DNA of 64,000 bases, from NCBI GenBank assembly GCA_021234535.1, contig CM037838.1:13471680-13535679 (forward strand), read 5' to 3'. The position numbers and the translations under genes are program-made. Origin of the DNA: Stichopus chloronotus (Eukaryota > Echinodermata > Holothuroidea > Aspidochirotida > Stichopodidae). The stretch's first letter is position 1. Each line of letters starts with the position of its first letter. This document shows positions 11,501-24,600 of this stretch, one piece after another. A model generated the notes under the pieces. That model did no database searches. It saw only the letters and a program-made list of their open reading frames with translations, and was not told the origin of the DNA.

Positions 11501-14500
11501 ATCGGTCATTTCTCAACGCTGACAAGAAGATCTCGAAAATAGAGCTACATCAAAATTGTAGCAAAATCGAAATTGTAGCAGATTTTGTTCAAAATGTAAA
11601 ATTTGATAAGTCTATAGCCTTACGTTTTGGTCAATTTCTGCCAAATCGTTGATATTTTCAGTCGTTACCAAAAATGTGTCTATTTCTGTAATATACATTC
11701 TAAATGAATGAAATACCCTTTCCTCAGTCGGAAATCGTCCTGCGTTTAACAAAAACATTATTTATCATTTCATTTTTGTTGAAAATCTCTCCAGAAATAA
11801 GGTACAGTAAAATTTCGTGGACAGAAATAAAAGGTCAGTCCTCACGACTCCAGGATAAAATGAAGCAGTCATGAATATTTATTATATTATAACATGGTGG
11901 TTCTTATGATATGTTTGTCAAATTGACACTCTTTATTTTTTTTCCCATAAAGAAAATAATCATTGGCCTCTCCCTTCCTTGTAGCAATCGTTCTGTGGAA
12001 TAAAAAAACATTGGTAGTCTCGCTGGTTAAAACACTATGAACCAAAAACGTCAATCTTTTAATATTAATATTATTAAAGTATACCTGTTAAGTGTGAGGG
12101 ACTATACCAAGCAGAACAGTTAAAAGAACAAACAAAATGATCACTTGTTCTTCTAGATGTTGCTAAGTTCATAATGTCCAGTAATTTCAAGGTAAATCCG
12201 ACTTATGGATACGTATCACATTTAAAAGCTATTAATGACGTCATTTATTATGAATAAACCCTCCAATACAGTAATATCACAGTGAATCGGTCATTTCTCA
12301 ACGCCGACAAAAAGACCTCGAAAATAGAGCAAAATCAAAATTGTAGCAGATTTTGGCCAAAATAAGAAAATTTCATAAGTCTATAGCCTTACGTTTTGCT
12401 CAATTTCAGCCAAATCGTCGATATTTTCAGTGGTTACCATAAATGTGTCTTTTTCCTAAATATACATTCTAAATGAATGAAAGCCCCTTCCTAAGCCCGA
12501 AATCGTCCTTCTTTCAACAGAAAGATTTTTTATAATCTCCTTTTTTGTTTGAAAATCTCTCCACAATTAAGGTACAGTAAAATGTAGTTGACAGAAAAAA
12601 AAGTCATTTCTCAAGATTCCAGGATAAAATGAAGCAGTCGTGAATATTCATTAAATTATAACATGGTGGTTCTTATGTAATATTTGTCAAATTTACACCC
12701 TTTCTTTCATAAATGAAAACAATCATTAGTTCTCCATTCCTTGTAGCAATCGTTCTATGTAACAAACAAACATCCGTAGTCTCACTGGTTAAGACACTAT
12801 GAACCAAAAACGTCAATCTTTTAATATTAATATTATCAAAGTATACCTGTTTAGTATGAAGGACTATACCAAGCAGAACAGTTAAAAGAACAAACAAAAT
12901 GATCACTTGTTCTTCTGGATGTTGCTAAGTTCGCAATGTCCAGTAATTTGTAGGTGAATCCGACTTATGGATACGTATGACATTGAAAAGCTGTTAATGA
13001 CGTCATTTATTTTAAATAAAGCCTCCAATACAGTAATATCACATTGAATTAGTCATTTCTCAACGCTGACAAAAAGATCTCGAAAATAGAGTAAAATCAA
13101 AACTGGTAATGGTAAACACAACATGAAAGGTAAAGGTCCATGTTTTCATTTTAATATTCTAAAAATATGCCTGTTTAATATGAAGCCCTTTCTAGGAAGA
13201 ACAGTTAAAAACGAAACTGAATGATCACTTTTTCTTCTAGATGTTGCTAAGTTAATGATATCAAGTAATTTCAAGATGAATCTGACTTATGGATGAGAAT
13301 GACATTTAAAAGCCCTTAATGACGTCATTAATTATTAATAAAGCCACCAATGCAGTGATATTACAGTGAATCGGTCATTTCTCAACGCTGACAGAAACAT
13401 CTAGAAAATAGAGCAAAATAGAAAATGTAGCAGGTTTTGGCCAAAATATGAAAATTTGATAAGGTTATAGCCTTACTTTTTGGTCAATTTCAGCCAAATC
13501 GTCGATATTTTCAATGGTTACCACAAATGTGTCTATTTGTTTAATATACATTCTAAATGAAAGAAAGACCCTTTCATAAGCCCGACAGCATCCTTCTTTT
13601 AACAGAAGTATTATTTATAATTTCATCTTTTTCTAAATCTCTCCACACATAAAGGTACAGCATAATGTTGTTGAGAGGAAAAAAGTCATTTCTCAAAATT
13701 CCAGGATAAAATGAAGCAGTCATGAATATTCATTAAATTATAACATTGTGGTTCTTATATTATATTTGTCAAATTTACAATCTTTATTTTTCTTCATAAA
13801 TGAAAGCAATCATTGGCCTCTCCCTTCCTTGTAGGAATCGTTCTGTGGAACAAGAAAACATCCGTAGTCTCACTTGTTAACACACTATCAACCAAAAACG
13901 TCAATCTTTTAAACTTTATATTATTAACGTATACCTGTTTAGTGTGAAGGACTAAACCATGAAGAACAGTTAATGACAAACAGTATGATCACTTGTTCTT
14001 ATAGATGTTACTAAGTTCATGATGTCGAGTAATTTCAAGGTGAAGCCGACTTATCGATACATATGACATTTAAAAGTTATTAATGAGGTCATTTATTATT
14101 AATAAAGCCTCCAATGCAGTAATATCACATTGAATCGGTCATTTCTGAACGGTGACAAAAAAGATCTCGATAATAGAGCAAAATCGAAATTGTAGCAGAT
14201 TGTGGTCAAAATATGAAAATTTGATAAGGCTATAGCCTTACGTTTTGGTCAATTTCAGCCAAATCGTCGATATTTTCAATCGTTACCAAAAATGTGTCTA
14301 TTTCTTGAATATACATTCTAAATGAATGAGAAACCCTACCTAACCCCGAAATCGTCCTTCTTTTAACAGAAAGATTTTTTATAATTTGTTTTTTAAATCT
14401 CTCCAGAAATAAGGTACAGTAAAATGTAGTTGACAGAAACAAAAGGTCATTTCTCAAGATTCCAGGATAAAATGAAGCAGTCATGAATATTCATTAAATT

Positions 14501-17379
14501 ATAACATTGTGGTTCTTATGCTATGTTTGTCAAATTTACACTCTTTATTTTTTATTCATTAATGAAAACAATCATTTTCCTCTCGCTTTCTTGTAGGAAT
14601 CGTTCTGGGGAACAAACAAACATTCAGTAATCTCATTAGTTAACACACTATGAACCAAAAACGAAAATATTTTAATATTAATATTATTAAACTACACCTG
14701 TTTAGTGTGTAGGACTATACCAAGAAGAACAGTTAAAAAAACAAACAAAATGATCACTTCTTCTTCTAGATGTTGCTAAGTTTATGATGTCGAGTAATTT
14801 CAAGGTGAATCCGACTTATCGATACGTATCACATTTAAAAGCTATTAATGACGTCATTTATTATTAATAAAGCCCCCAATACAGTAATTTCACACTGAAT
14901 CGGTCATTTCTCAACGCTGACAAAAAGATCTCGAAAATAGAGCAAAATCGAAATTCTAGCAGATTTTGGCCAAAGTATGAAAATTTGATAAGGCTATAGC
15001 CTTACGTTTTGGTCAATTTCAGCCAAATCGTCGATATTTTTATTCGTTAACACGAATGTGTCTATTTCTTTAATATACATTCTAAATCAATAAAGGACCC
15101 TTCGTAAGCCCGAAATCGTCCTTCTTTTAACAGAAAAAATATTTGTAATCTCATATTGTTTTAATCTCTCCAGAAATAAAGTACTTCATAAAGTAGTAAA
15201 CAATACCAAAAATGTCATTTCTCACGATTCCATGATAAAATGAAGCAGCATGAATATTCATCAAATTATAACATCGTGGTTCTTATGTTACATTGTTTAA
15301 ATTTACCCTCTTCATTTTTTTTTATAAACGAAAACAATTATTGGCCTCTTCCTTGCTTCCAGTAATAAGTGGAACAAACAAACATCCGTTGTCTCAATGG
15401 TAAACACAACATGAAAGGTAAAGGTCCATGTTTTCATTTTAATATTCTAAAAATATGCCTGTTTAATATGAAGCCCTTTCTAGGAAGAACAGTTAAAAAC
15501 GAAACTGAATGATCACTTTTTCTTCTAGATGTTGCTAAGTTAATGATATCAAGTAATTTCAAGATGAATCTGACTTATGGATGAGAATGACATTTAAAAG
15601 CCCTTAATGACGTCATTAATTATTAATAAAGCCACCAATGCAGTGATATTACAGTGAATCGGTCATTTCTCAACGCTGACAGAAACATCTAGAAAATAGA
15701 GCAAAATAGAAAATGTAGCAGATTTTGGCCAAAATATGAAAATTTGATAAAGCCTTACGTTTTGGTCAATTTTAGGCCAAATCGTCGATATTTTTAATCG
15801 TTAACATGAATGTGTCTATTTCTAAAATATACATTCTAAATCAATAAAGGACCCTTCCTAAGCCCGAAATCGTCCTTCGTTTAACAGAAACAATATTTGT
15901 AATCTCATTTTTTTTTTAAACCTCTCCAGGAATAAGGTACAGTAAAATGTAGTGAATATGAATATTCATTAAATTATAACATTGTTGCTGCTATGTTATA
16001 AATGTCAAATTTACACTCTTTATTTTTTTTCATGAATGAAAACAGTCATTGGCCTCTCCCTTCCTTGTAGCAATCGTTCTGTGTAACAAACAAACAATAT
16101 TTGTAATCTCATATTTTTTTTAATCTCTCTAGAAATAATGTACTATAAAACGTAGTTGACAAAAACCAAAAATGTCATTTCTCACGATTCCAGGATAAAA
16201 TGAAGCAGCATGAATATTCATCAAATGATAACGTTCTGGTTCTTATGTTATATTTGTCAAATTTACGCTTTTCATTTCTTTTTACAAACGTAAACAATCA
16301 TTGGCCTCTTCCTTGCTTGTAGTAATAAGTGGAACAAACAAACATCCGCAGTCTCAATGGTAAACACAACATCAAAGGTAAAGGTCCATGTTTTCATTTT
16401 AATATTATTAAATGATACCTGTTTATTATGAAGCTTCATCGAGGAAGAACAGTAAAAACCCAAACAAAATGATCACTTTTTCTCCTAGATGTTGCTAAGT
16501 TAATGATATCAAGTAATTTCAAGGTGAATCCGACTTATAGATGAGAATGACATTTGAAGGTTATTAATGACGTCATTTATTATTAATAAAGCCACCAATG
16601 CAATGATATCACATTGAATCGGTCATTTCTCAACGCTGGCAGAAAGATCTCGAAAATAGAGCAAAATCGAAAATGTAGCAGATTTTGGCCAAAACATGAA
16701 AATTTGATAAGGCTATAGCCTTACGTTTTGGTCTATTTTTGGCCAAATCGTCGATATTTTTAATCGTTAACAAGAATGTGTCTATTTCTTAAATATACAT
16801 TCTAAATCAATAAAGGACCCTTCCTAAGCCCGAAATCGTCCTTCTTTTAACAGAAACAATATTTATAATCTTATATTTTTTTAATGACTCTAGAAATAAA
16901 GTACTATAAAACGTAGTTGACAAAAACCAAAAATGTCATTTCTCATGATTCCAGGATAAAACGAAGCAGTATGAATATTCATCAAATTATAACGTTCTGG
17001 TTCTTATGTTATATTTGTCAAATTTACGCTTTTCATTTCTTTTTTATAAACGAAAACAATCATTGGCCTCTTCCTTGCTTGTAGTAATAAGTGGAACAAG
17101 CAAACATCCGTAGTCTCAATGAAAAACACAACATCAAAGGTAAAGGTCCATGTTTTCATTTTAATATTATTAAATGATACCTGTTTAATATGAAGCTTTA
17201 TCTAGGAAGAACAGTTGAAAAGCCAAACAAAATGATCTCTTTTTCTCCTAGATGTTGCTAAGTTAATGATATCAAGTAATTTCAAGGTGAATCCGACTTA
17301 TAGATGAGAATGACATTTGAGAACTATTAATGACGTCATTTATTATTAATAAAGCCACCAATGCAGTGATATTACATTG
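8531..17379 (-). repeat. Satellite array, minus orientation, including palindrome spacer
   Basis: From about 8,531 the monomer reads in reverse (CCTTACGTTTTGGTCAATTT, then ATCGTTACC). ATGAATATTCAT recurs near 8,786, 9,556, 11,087, 12,647, 13,726, 14,487, 15,249 and 16,212. The spacer 7,241-12,964 is satellite not shared between the arms. ORFs of 60-80 codons on the minus strand here are one repeated satellite frame with non-ATG starts and are not called as genes. Confidence 0.95.
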
Positions 17380-18688
17380 TGTAATGTGTCTTGTTACGGG
17401 ATAAGAAGGGAAAGAACTCAGATCCAGACAGAGAGGTTTTGAGGTTGTCACTTCAAGACAAAAGAGAAGAAGAGAAAATAGAAGTAATATCAATATTACT
17501 ATATATTGATTCTAAATCTAACTCTACCTTCAAGGATATGTATAAAAATGAATACACAATTATGATACAAACGATAACAATATAAAACGATCTTAACCCG
17601 CCAGATAAAATATGAAATTAAACTTATCTCATAACTGGACGGCCGAAGACGTTGATACTTCCGTGATGACGTCACTTCTCAAATCAGCGCGGCGCGGAAG
17701 ATGAACGAGAACTTCAATAGCCGGTTCGCGATAAGAGTTAATAAAGCGGAGCGTCAGCCACAGACAATAGAATAAACGAGATGTCCAAAGTATGAAACGA
17801 TCCTGAGTAGAAATGGGACATCGGGGAACTGCCAGTTACAAACAGCAGGCGAACACCGGTTAAACTTAGGATGGTGTAAAACGGTCGGTACCCAGTCTTC
17901 ACGGGAACAATGTCACTGCAAAACGGGTCCTGGAACCGATGACATTAAGAATCCACAAATAATGAAAGTGGAGTTGAGACACAGTAATGTATAGTCGAAT
18001 AACACCAGGAATAAGGTAAAAGAAATCCACAAGTAAAGAACGTGGGTTTCGTGAATAAAATCCACCGTATTTAAATAACGAGGATATGAATATAGGTAAC
18101 AAAACTGTGAGAGAGCAAAAGAGTGAGAGGCAAAACTCTGCTCACAAACCAACAAAACTTCCGTGGTGTAACGTGTCGTAAGAACCTCTGATCATCGATG
18201 AGCTCTCTCGAAGTTGGTAAGACTTCCGCGGAGATCGATGACGTGTGTCTTAATCTAGTGCGCATGGGCACGTAAACATATAAACAATCATACATTGAAT
18301 AATCATGGGTAGGTATACGCAATAGGACAAGCATACGTAATATGACTCATAAGGTAAACCCATGATAGTCTATTTCTTTAATATACATTCTAAATGAATG
18401 AAAGACACTTCTCAAGCCCGAAATCGTCCTTCTTTGAACAGAAACATTATTTATAATATCATTTTTGTTTTAAATCTCTCCAGAAATAAGGTACAGTCAA
18501 ATGAAGTTGACAGAAAAGAAAGTCATTTTCCAAGATTCCAGGATAAAATGAAGTAGTCATGAATATTCATTAAAATATAACATTGTGGTTGTTATGTTAT
18601 GTTTGTCAAATGTACACTCTTTATTTTTTGTCATGAATGAAAACAATCATTGGCCTCTCCCATCCTTGTAGCAATCGTTCTGTGGAAC
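12965..18688 (-). repeat. Right arm of near-identical large palindrome
   Basis: Reverse complement of about 1,510-7,240, with the same A/B subfamily order, the same truncated monomer junctions, the same transplanted patch (13,100-13,440) and the same 0.98-kb insertion. Differences are mostly homopolymer length changes. One example shortens a shared 73-codon frame to 63 codons near 16,272. A 6-bp deletion in the GGCTATAGCC palindrome lies near 15,750. Confidence 0.9.
17380..18362 (-). mobile_element. Unclassified ~0.98-kb insertion in satellite (right-arm copy)
   Basis: Inverted copy of 1,836-2,818; the longest shared frames translate identically. It has the same junctions with satellite on both sides, so it was duplicated with the arm and not inserted twice. 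No transposase, integrase or other coding domain is visible in it. Confidence 0.5.
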
Positions 18689-21600
18689 AAAGAAACATCC
18701 GTAGTCTCATTGGTGAACACACTATGAACCAAAAACGTCAATCTTTAAATATTAATATCATTAAGGTGTGACTGTTTAGTGTGGAGGACTAAACAAACAA
18801 GAACAGTTAAATGACAAACAATGTGATCACTTGTTCTTCTAGATGTTACTAAGTTCATGATGTCGTGTAATTTCAAGGTGAATCCGACTTATGGATACGT
18901 GTAATATTTAAACGCTATCAATGACGTCATTTATTATTAATTAAGCCTCCAATACAGTAATATCACATTGAATCGGTCATTTCTCAACGTTGGCAAAAAG
19001 ACCTCGAAAGTAGAGCAAAATCGAAATTGTAGCAGATTTTGGCCAAAACATGAAAATTTGATAAGGCTATAGACTTACGGTTTGGTCAATTTCAGCCAAA
19101 TCGTCGATATTTTCAATCGTTACCAAAAATGTGTCTTTTTCTTGAATATACATTCTAAATGAATGAAAGACCCTTCTCAAGCCCGAAATCGTCCTTCTTT
19201 GAACAGAAACATTATTTATAATATCATTTTTGTTTTAAATCTCTCCAGAAATAAGGTACAGTAAAATGTAGTTGACAGAAATAAAAAAGTCATTTCTCAA
19301 GATTCCAGGATAAAATGAAGCAGTCATGAATATTCATTAAATTATAACATTGTGGTTCTGATGTTATATTTGTGAAATTTACACATTTTTGTTTTTTATT
19401 CATAAATGAAAACAATCTTTGGCCTTTCACTTCCTTGTAGCAATCGTTCTGTGGAACAAACAAACATCCGTAGTATCATTGGTTAACACACTATGAACAA
19501 AAAACGTCAATGTTTTAATATTAATATTATTATAGTATACCAGTTTACTGTGAAGGACTATACCAAGAAGACCAGTTAAAAAAACAAACAAAATGATCAC
19601 TTGTTCTTCTAGATGTTGCTAAGTTCATGATGTCGTGTAATTTCAAGGTGAATCCGACTTATGGATACGTGTAACATTTAAAAGCTATTAATGACGTCAT
19701 TTGTTATTAATTAAGCCTCCAATACAGTAATATCACATTGAATCGGTCATTTCTCAACGCTGACAAAAAGACCTCGAAAATAGAGCAAAATCGAAATTGT
19801 AGCAGATTTTGGCCAAAACATGAAAATTTGATAAGGCTATAGACTTACGGTTTGGTCAATTTCAGCCAAATCGTCGATATTTTCAGTGGTTACCAAAAAA
19901 TGTGTCTATTTCTTTAATATACATTCTAAATGAATGAAAGACCCTTCTCAAGCCCGAAATCGTCCTTCTTTTAACAGAAACATTATTTATAATTCCTTTT
20001 CTTTAATCTCTCCAGAAATACGGTACAGTAAAATGTAGTTGACAGAAAAAAAAAAGTCATTTCCCAAGATTCCAGGATAAAATGAAGTAGTCATGAATAT
20101 TCATTAAAATATAACATTTTGGTTCTTATGTTATGTTTGTCAAATGTACACTCTTTATTTTTTGTCATGAATGAAAACAATCATTGCCCTCTTCTATCCT
20201 TGTAGTAATCGTTCTGTGTAACAAACAAACATCCGTAGTCTCATTGGTTAACACACTATGGACCAAAAACGTCAATCTTTAAATATTGATATCATTGAGG
20301 TGTGACTGTTTAGTGTGGAGGACTAAACAAACAAGAACAGTTAAATGACAAACAAAATGATCACTTGTTCTTCTAGATGTTACTAAGTTCATGATGTCAA
20401 GTAATCTCAAGGTGAATCCGACTTATGGATACGTATGACATTTAAAAGTTATTAATGAGGTCATTTATTATTAATAAAGCCTGCAATACAGTAATATCAC
20501 ACTGAATCGGTCATTTCTCAAAGCTGACAAAAAGATGTGGAAGATAGAGAAAAATCGAACTTGTACCAGAATTTGGTCAAAATATGAAAATTTAATCAGG
20601 CTATAGCGTTACGTTTTCGTCAATTTCAGCCAAATCGTCGATATTTTCAATCGTTACCAAAAATGTGTCTATTTCTTTAATATACATTCTAAATGAATGA
20701 AAGACCCTTTATGAGCCCGAAATCGTAATTCTTTTAACAGAAGCATTATTTATCATCTCATTTTTTTTAAAGCTCTCCAGAAGTAATTTACAGTAAAATT
20801 TAGTTGACAGAAAAAAAAAGTCATTTCTCAAGATTCCAGGATAAAATGAAGCAGTGATGAATATTCATTAAATTATAACATAGAGTTTTTTATATTGTAC
20901 TTGTTAAATTTACACTCTTTATTTTTTTTATAAATAAAAGCAATCATTGGCCTCTCCCTTCCTTGCAGCAATCGTTCTGTGTGACAAACAAACATCCGTA
21001 GTCTCATTGGTTAACACACTATGGACCAAAAACGTCAATGTTTTAATATTAATATTGTTAAAGTATACCTGTTTAGTGTGAAGGACTATACAAAGAAGAA
21101 CAGTTAAAAAAACAAACAAAATGATCACTTGTTCTTCTAGATGTTGCTAAGTTCATGATGTCGTGTAATTTCAAGGTGAATCCGACTTATGGATACGTAT
21201 CACATTTAAAAGCTATTAATAACGTCATTTATTATTAATAAAGCCTCCAACACAGTAATATCACGTTGAATCGGTAATTTCTGAACCCTGGCAAAAAGAC
21301 CTCGAAAATAGAGCAAAATCGAAATTGTAGCAGATTTTGGTCAAAATATGAAAATTTGATAAGGCTATAGTCTTACGTTTTGGTCAATTTCAGCCAAATC
21401 GTCGATATATCAAATCGTTACCAAAAATGTGTCTATTTCTTTAATATTCATTCTAAATGAATGAAGTGCCCTTTATAGGCTCGAAATTGTCCTTCTTTTA
21501 ACAGAAACATTATTTATAATTTCTTTTTTTTAATCTCTCCAGAAATACGGTACAGTAAAATGTAGTTGATAGAAAAAAAAAAAAGCCATTTCCCAAGATT

Positions 21601-24600
21601 CCAGGATAAAATGAAGCAGTCATGAATAATCATTAAATTATAACATTTTTGTTCTCATGTTATATTTGTCAAACTTACACTCTTTATTTTTTGTCATGAA
21701 TGAAAACAATCATTGGCCTCTCCCTTCCTTGTAGCAATTGTTCTGTGGAACAAAGAAACATCCGTAGTATCATTGGTTAACACACTATGAACCAAAAACG
21801 TCAATCTTTTAATGTTAATATCATTAAGGTATACCTGTTTAGTGTGGAGGACTAAACAAACAAGAACAGCTAAATGACAAACAATATGATCACTTGTTCT
21901 TCTAGATGTTACTAAGTTCATGATGTCGTGTAATTTGAAGGTGAATCCGACTTATGGATACGTATAACATTTAAAAGCTTTTAATGAGGTCTTTTATTAT
22001 TAATAAAGCCTGCAATACAGTAATATCACATTGAATCGGTCATTTCTCAACGCTGACAAGAAGACCTCAAAAATAGAGCAAAATGGAAATTGTAGCTGAT
22101 TTTAGTCAAAATGTGAAAATTGGATCAGGCTGTAGCCTTACGTTGTGGTCAATTTCAGCCAAATCGTCGATATTTTCAATCGTTACCAAAAATGTGTCTT
22201 TTTCCTAAATATTCATTCTAAATGAATTAAAGACCCTTCTTCAGCCCGAAATCGTCCTTCTTTAACAGAAAAATTATTTATAATCTCCTTTTTGTTTTGA
22301 AAATCTCTCCAGAAATAAGGTACAGTAATAGGTAGTTGACAGAAAAAAAAAGTCATTTCTCAAGATTCCAGGATAAAATGAAGCAGTCATGAATGTTCAT
22401 TAAATTATAACATGACGGTTGTTATGTAATATTTTTCAAATTTACACTCTTTTTTTTTTCATAAATGAAAACAATCATTGGCCTCTCCCTGCCTTGTAGT
22501 AATCTTCCTGTGGAACGAACAAATATCCATAGTCTCATTGGTTAACACACTATGAACCAAAAACGTCAATCATTTAATATTAATATTATTAAAGTATACC
22601 TGTTTAACATGAAGGGCTATACCAAGCAGAAAAGTGGAAAAAAAACCCAAAAAAATGATCACTTGTTCTTCTAGATGTTACTAAGTTCATGAAGTCGAGT
22701 AATTTCAAGGTGAATCCGACTTATCGATACGTATGACATTTAAAAGCTATTAATGACGTCATTTATTATTCATAAAGCCTCCAATACAGTAATATCACAT
22801 TGAGTCGGTCATTTCTCAACGCTGACACAAAGATCTCGGAAACAGAGTAAAATCGAAAATGTAGCAGATTTTGGCCAAAATATGAAAATTTGATAAGGCT
22901 ATAGACTTACGTTTTCGTCAATTTCAGCCAAATCTTGGATATTTTCAATCGTTATAACAGATGTTTTTATTTCTTCATTATACATTCGAAATCAATGAAA
23001 GACCCTTCCTTAGCCTGAAATTATCCTTCTTTTAACAGAAACATCATGTATAATATCATATTTTTAAAAATTTCCCCAGAAATGAAGTACAATAAAATAT
23101 ATTTGACAGAAAAAATAGTCATTTCTCAAGATTCCAGGATAAAATGAAGCAGTCATGAATATTCATTAAATTATAACATTGTGGTTCTTATGTTATCTTT
23201 GTCAAATTTACACTCATTATTTTTTTTTCATAAATGAAAACAATCATTGGCCTCTCCCGTCCTTGTAGCAATCGTTCTGTGTAACAAACGAATATCCGTA
23301 GTCTCACTAGTTAGCACACTATGAACCAAAAACTTCAATGTTTTAATATTAATATTTTTAAAGTATACCTGTTTAGTGTGAAGGACTATACCAAGCAGAA
23401 CAGTTAACAAAACAAACAAAATGATCACTTGTTCTTCTAGATGTTGCTAAGTTCATGATGTCGAGTAATTTCAAGGTGAGTCCGACTTACGGATACGTAT
23501 GACATTTAAAAGCTATTAATAACGTCATTTATTATTAATTTAGCGTCCAATACAGTAATATCACATTGAATCGATTATTTCCCAACGCTGACAAAAAGAT
23601 CTCGAAAATAGAGGAAAATGGAAATTGTAGCAGATTTTGGCCAAATATGAAAATTTGATAAGGCTATAGACTTACGTTTTGGTCAATTTCTGCCAAATCG
23701 TCGATATTTTCAATTGTTAACACAAATGTGTCTATTTCTTTAATATACGTTCCAAGTAAATGAAAGACCCTTCCTAAGTCCGAAATGGTCCTTCTTTTAA
23801 TAGAAACATTATTTATAATCTCCTTTTTTTAAATCTCTCCAGAAATAAAGTACTTCATAAAGTAGTTGACAAAAACCAAAAATGTCATTTCTCACGATTC
23901 AAGGATAAAATGAAGCAGCATGAATATTCATCAAATTATAACATTGTGGTTCTTATGTTACATTGTTTAAATTTACCCTCTTAATTTTTATTGTAAACGA
24001 AAACAATCATTGGCATATTCCATGCTTCCAGTAATAGGTGGAACAAACAAACATCCGTTGTCTCAATGGTAAACACACCATCAAAGGTAAAGGTCCATGT
24101 TTTCATTTTAATATTCTAAAAATATGCCTGTTTAATATGAAGCCCTTTCTAGGAAGAACAGTTAAAAACGAAACTGAATGATCACTTTTTCTTCTAGATG
24201 TTGCTAAGTTAATGATATCAAGTAATTTCAAGGTGAATCCGACTTATAGATAAGAATGTCATTTAAAAGCTATTAATGACGTCATTTATTACTAATAAAG
24301 CCACCAATGCAGTGATATTACATTGAGTCGGTCATTTCTCCACGCTGACAGAAAAATCTCGAAAATAGATCAAAATCGAAAATATAGCGGATTTTGGCCA
24401 AAATATTCAAATTTGATAAGGCTATAACCTAACGTTTTGGTCAATTTTTAGCCAAATCGTCGATATTTTTAATCGTTAACAAGAATGTGTCTATTTCTAA
24501 AATATACATTCTACAATCAATAAAGGACCCTTCCTAAGCCCGAAATCGTCCTTCTTTTAACAGAAACAATATTTGTAATCTCATATTTTTTTAATCTCTC

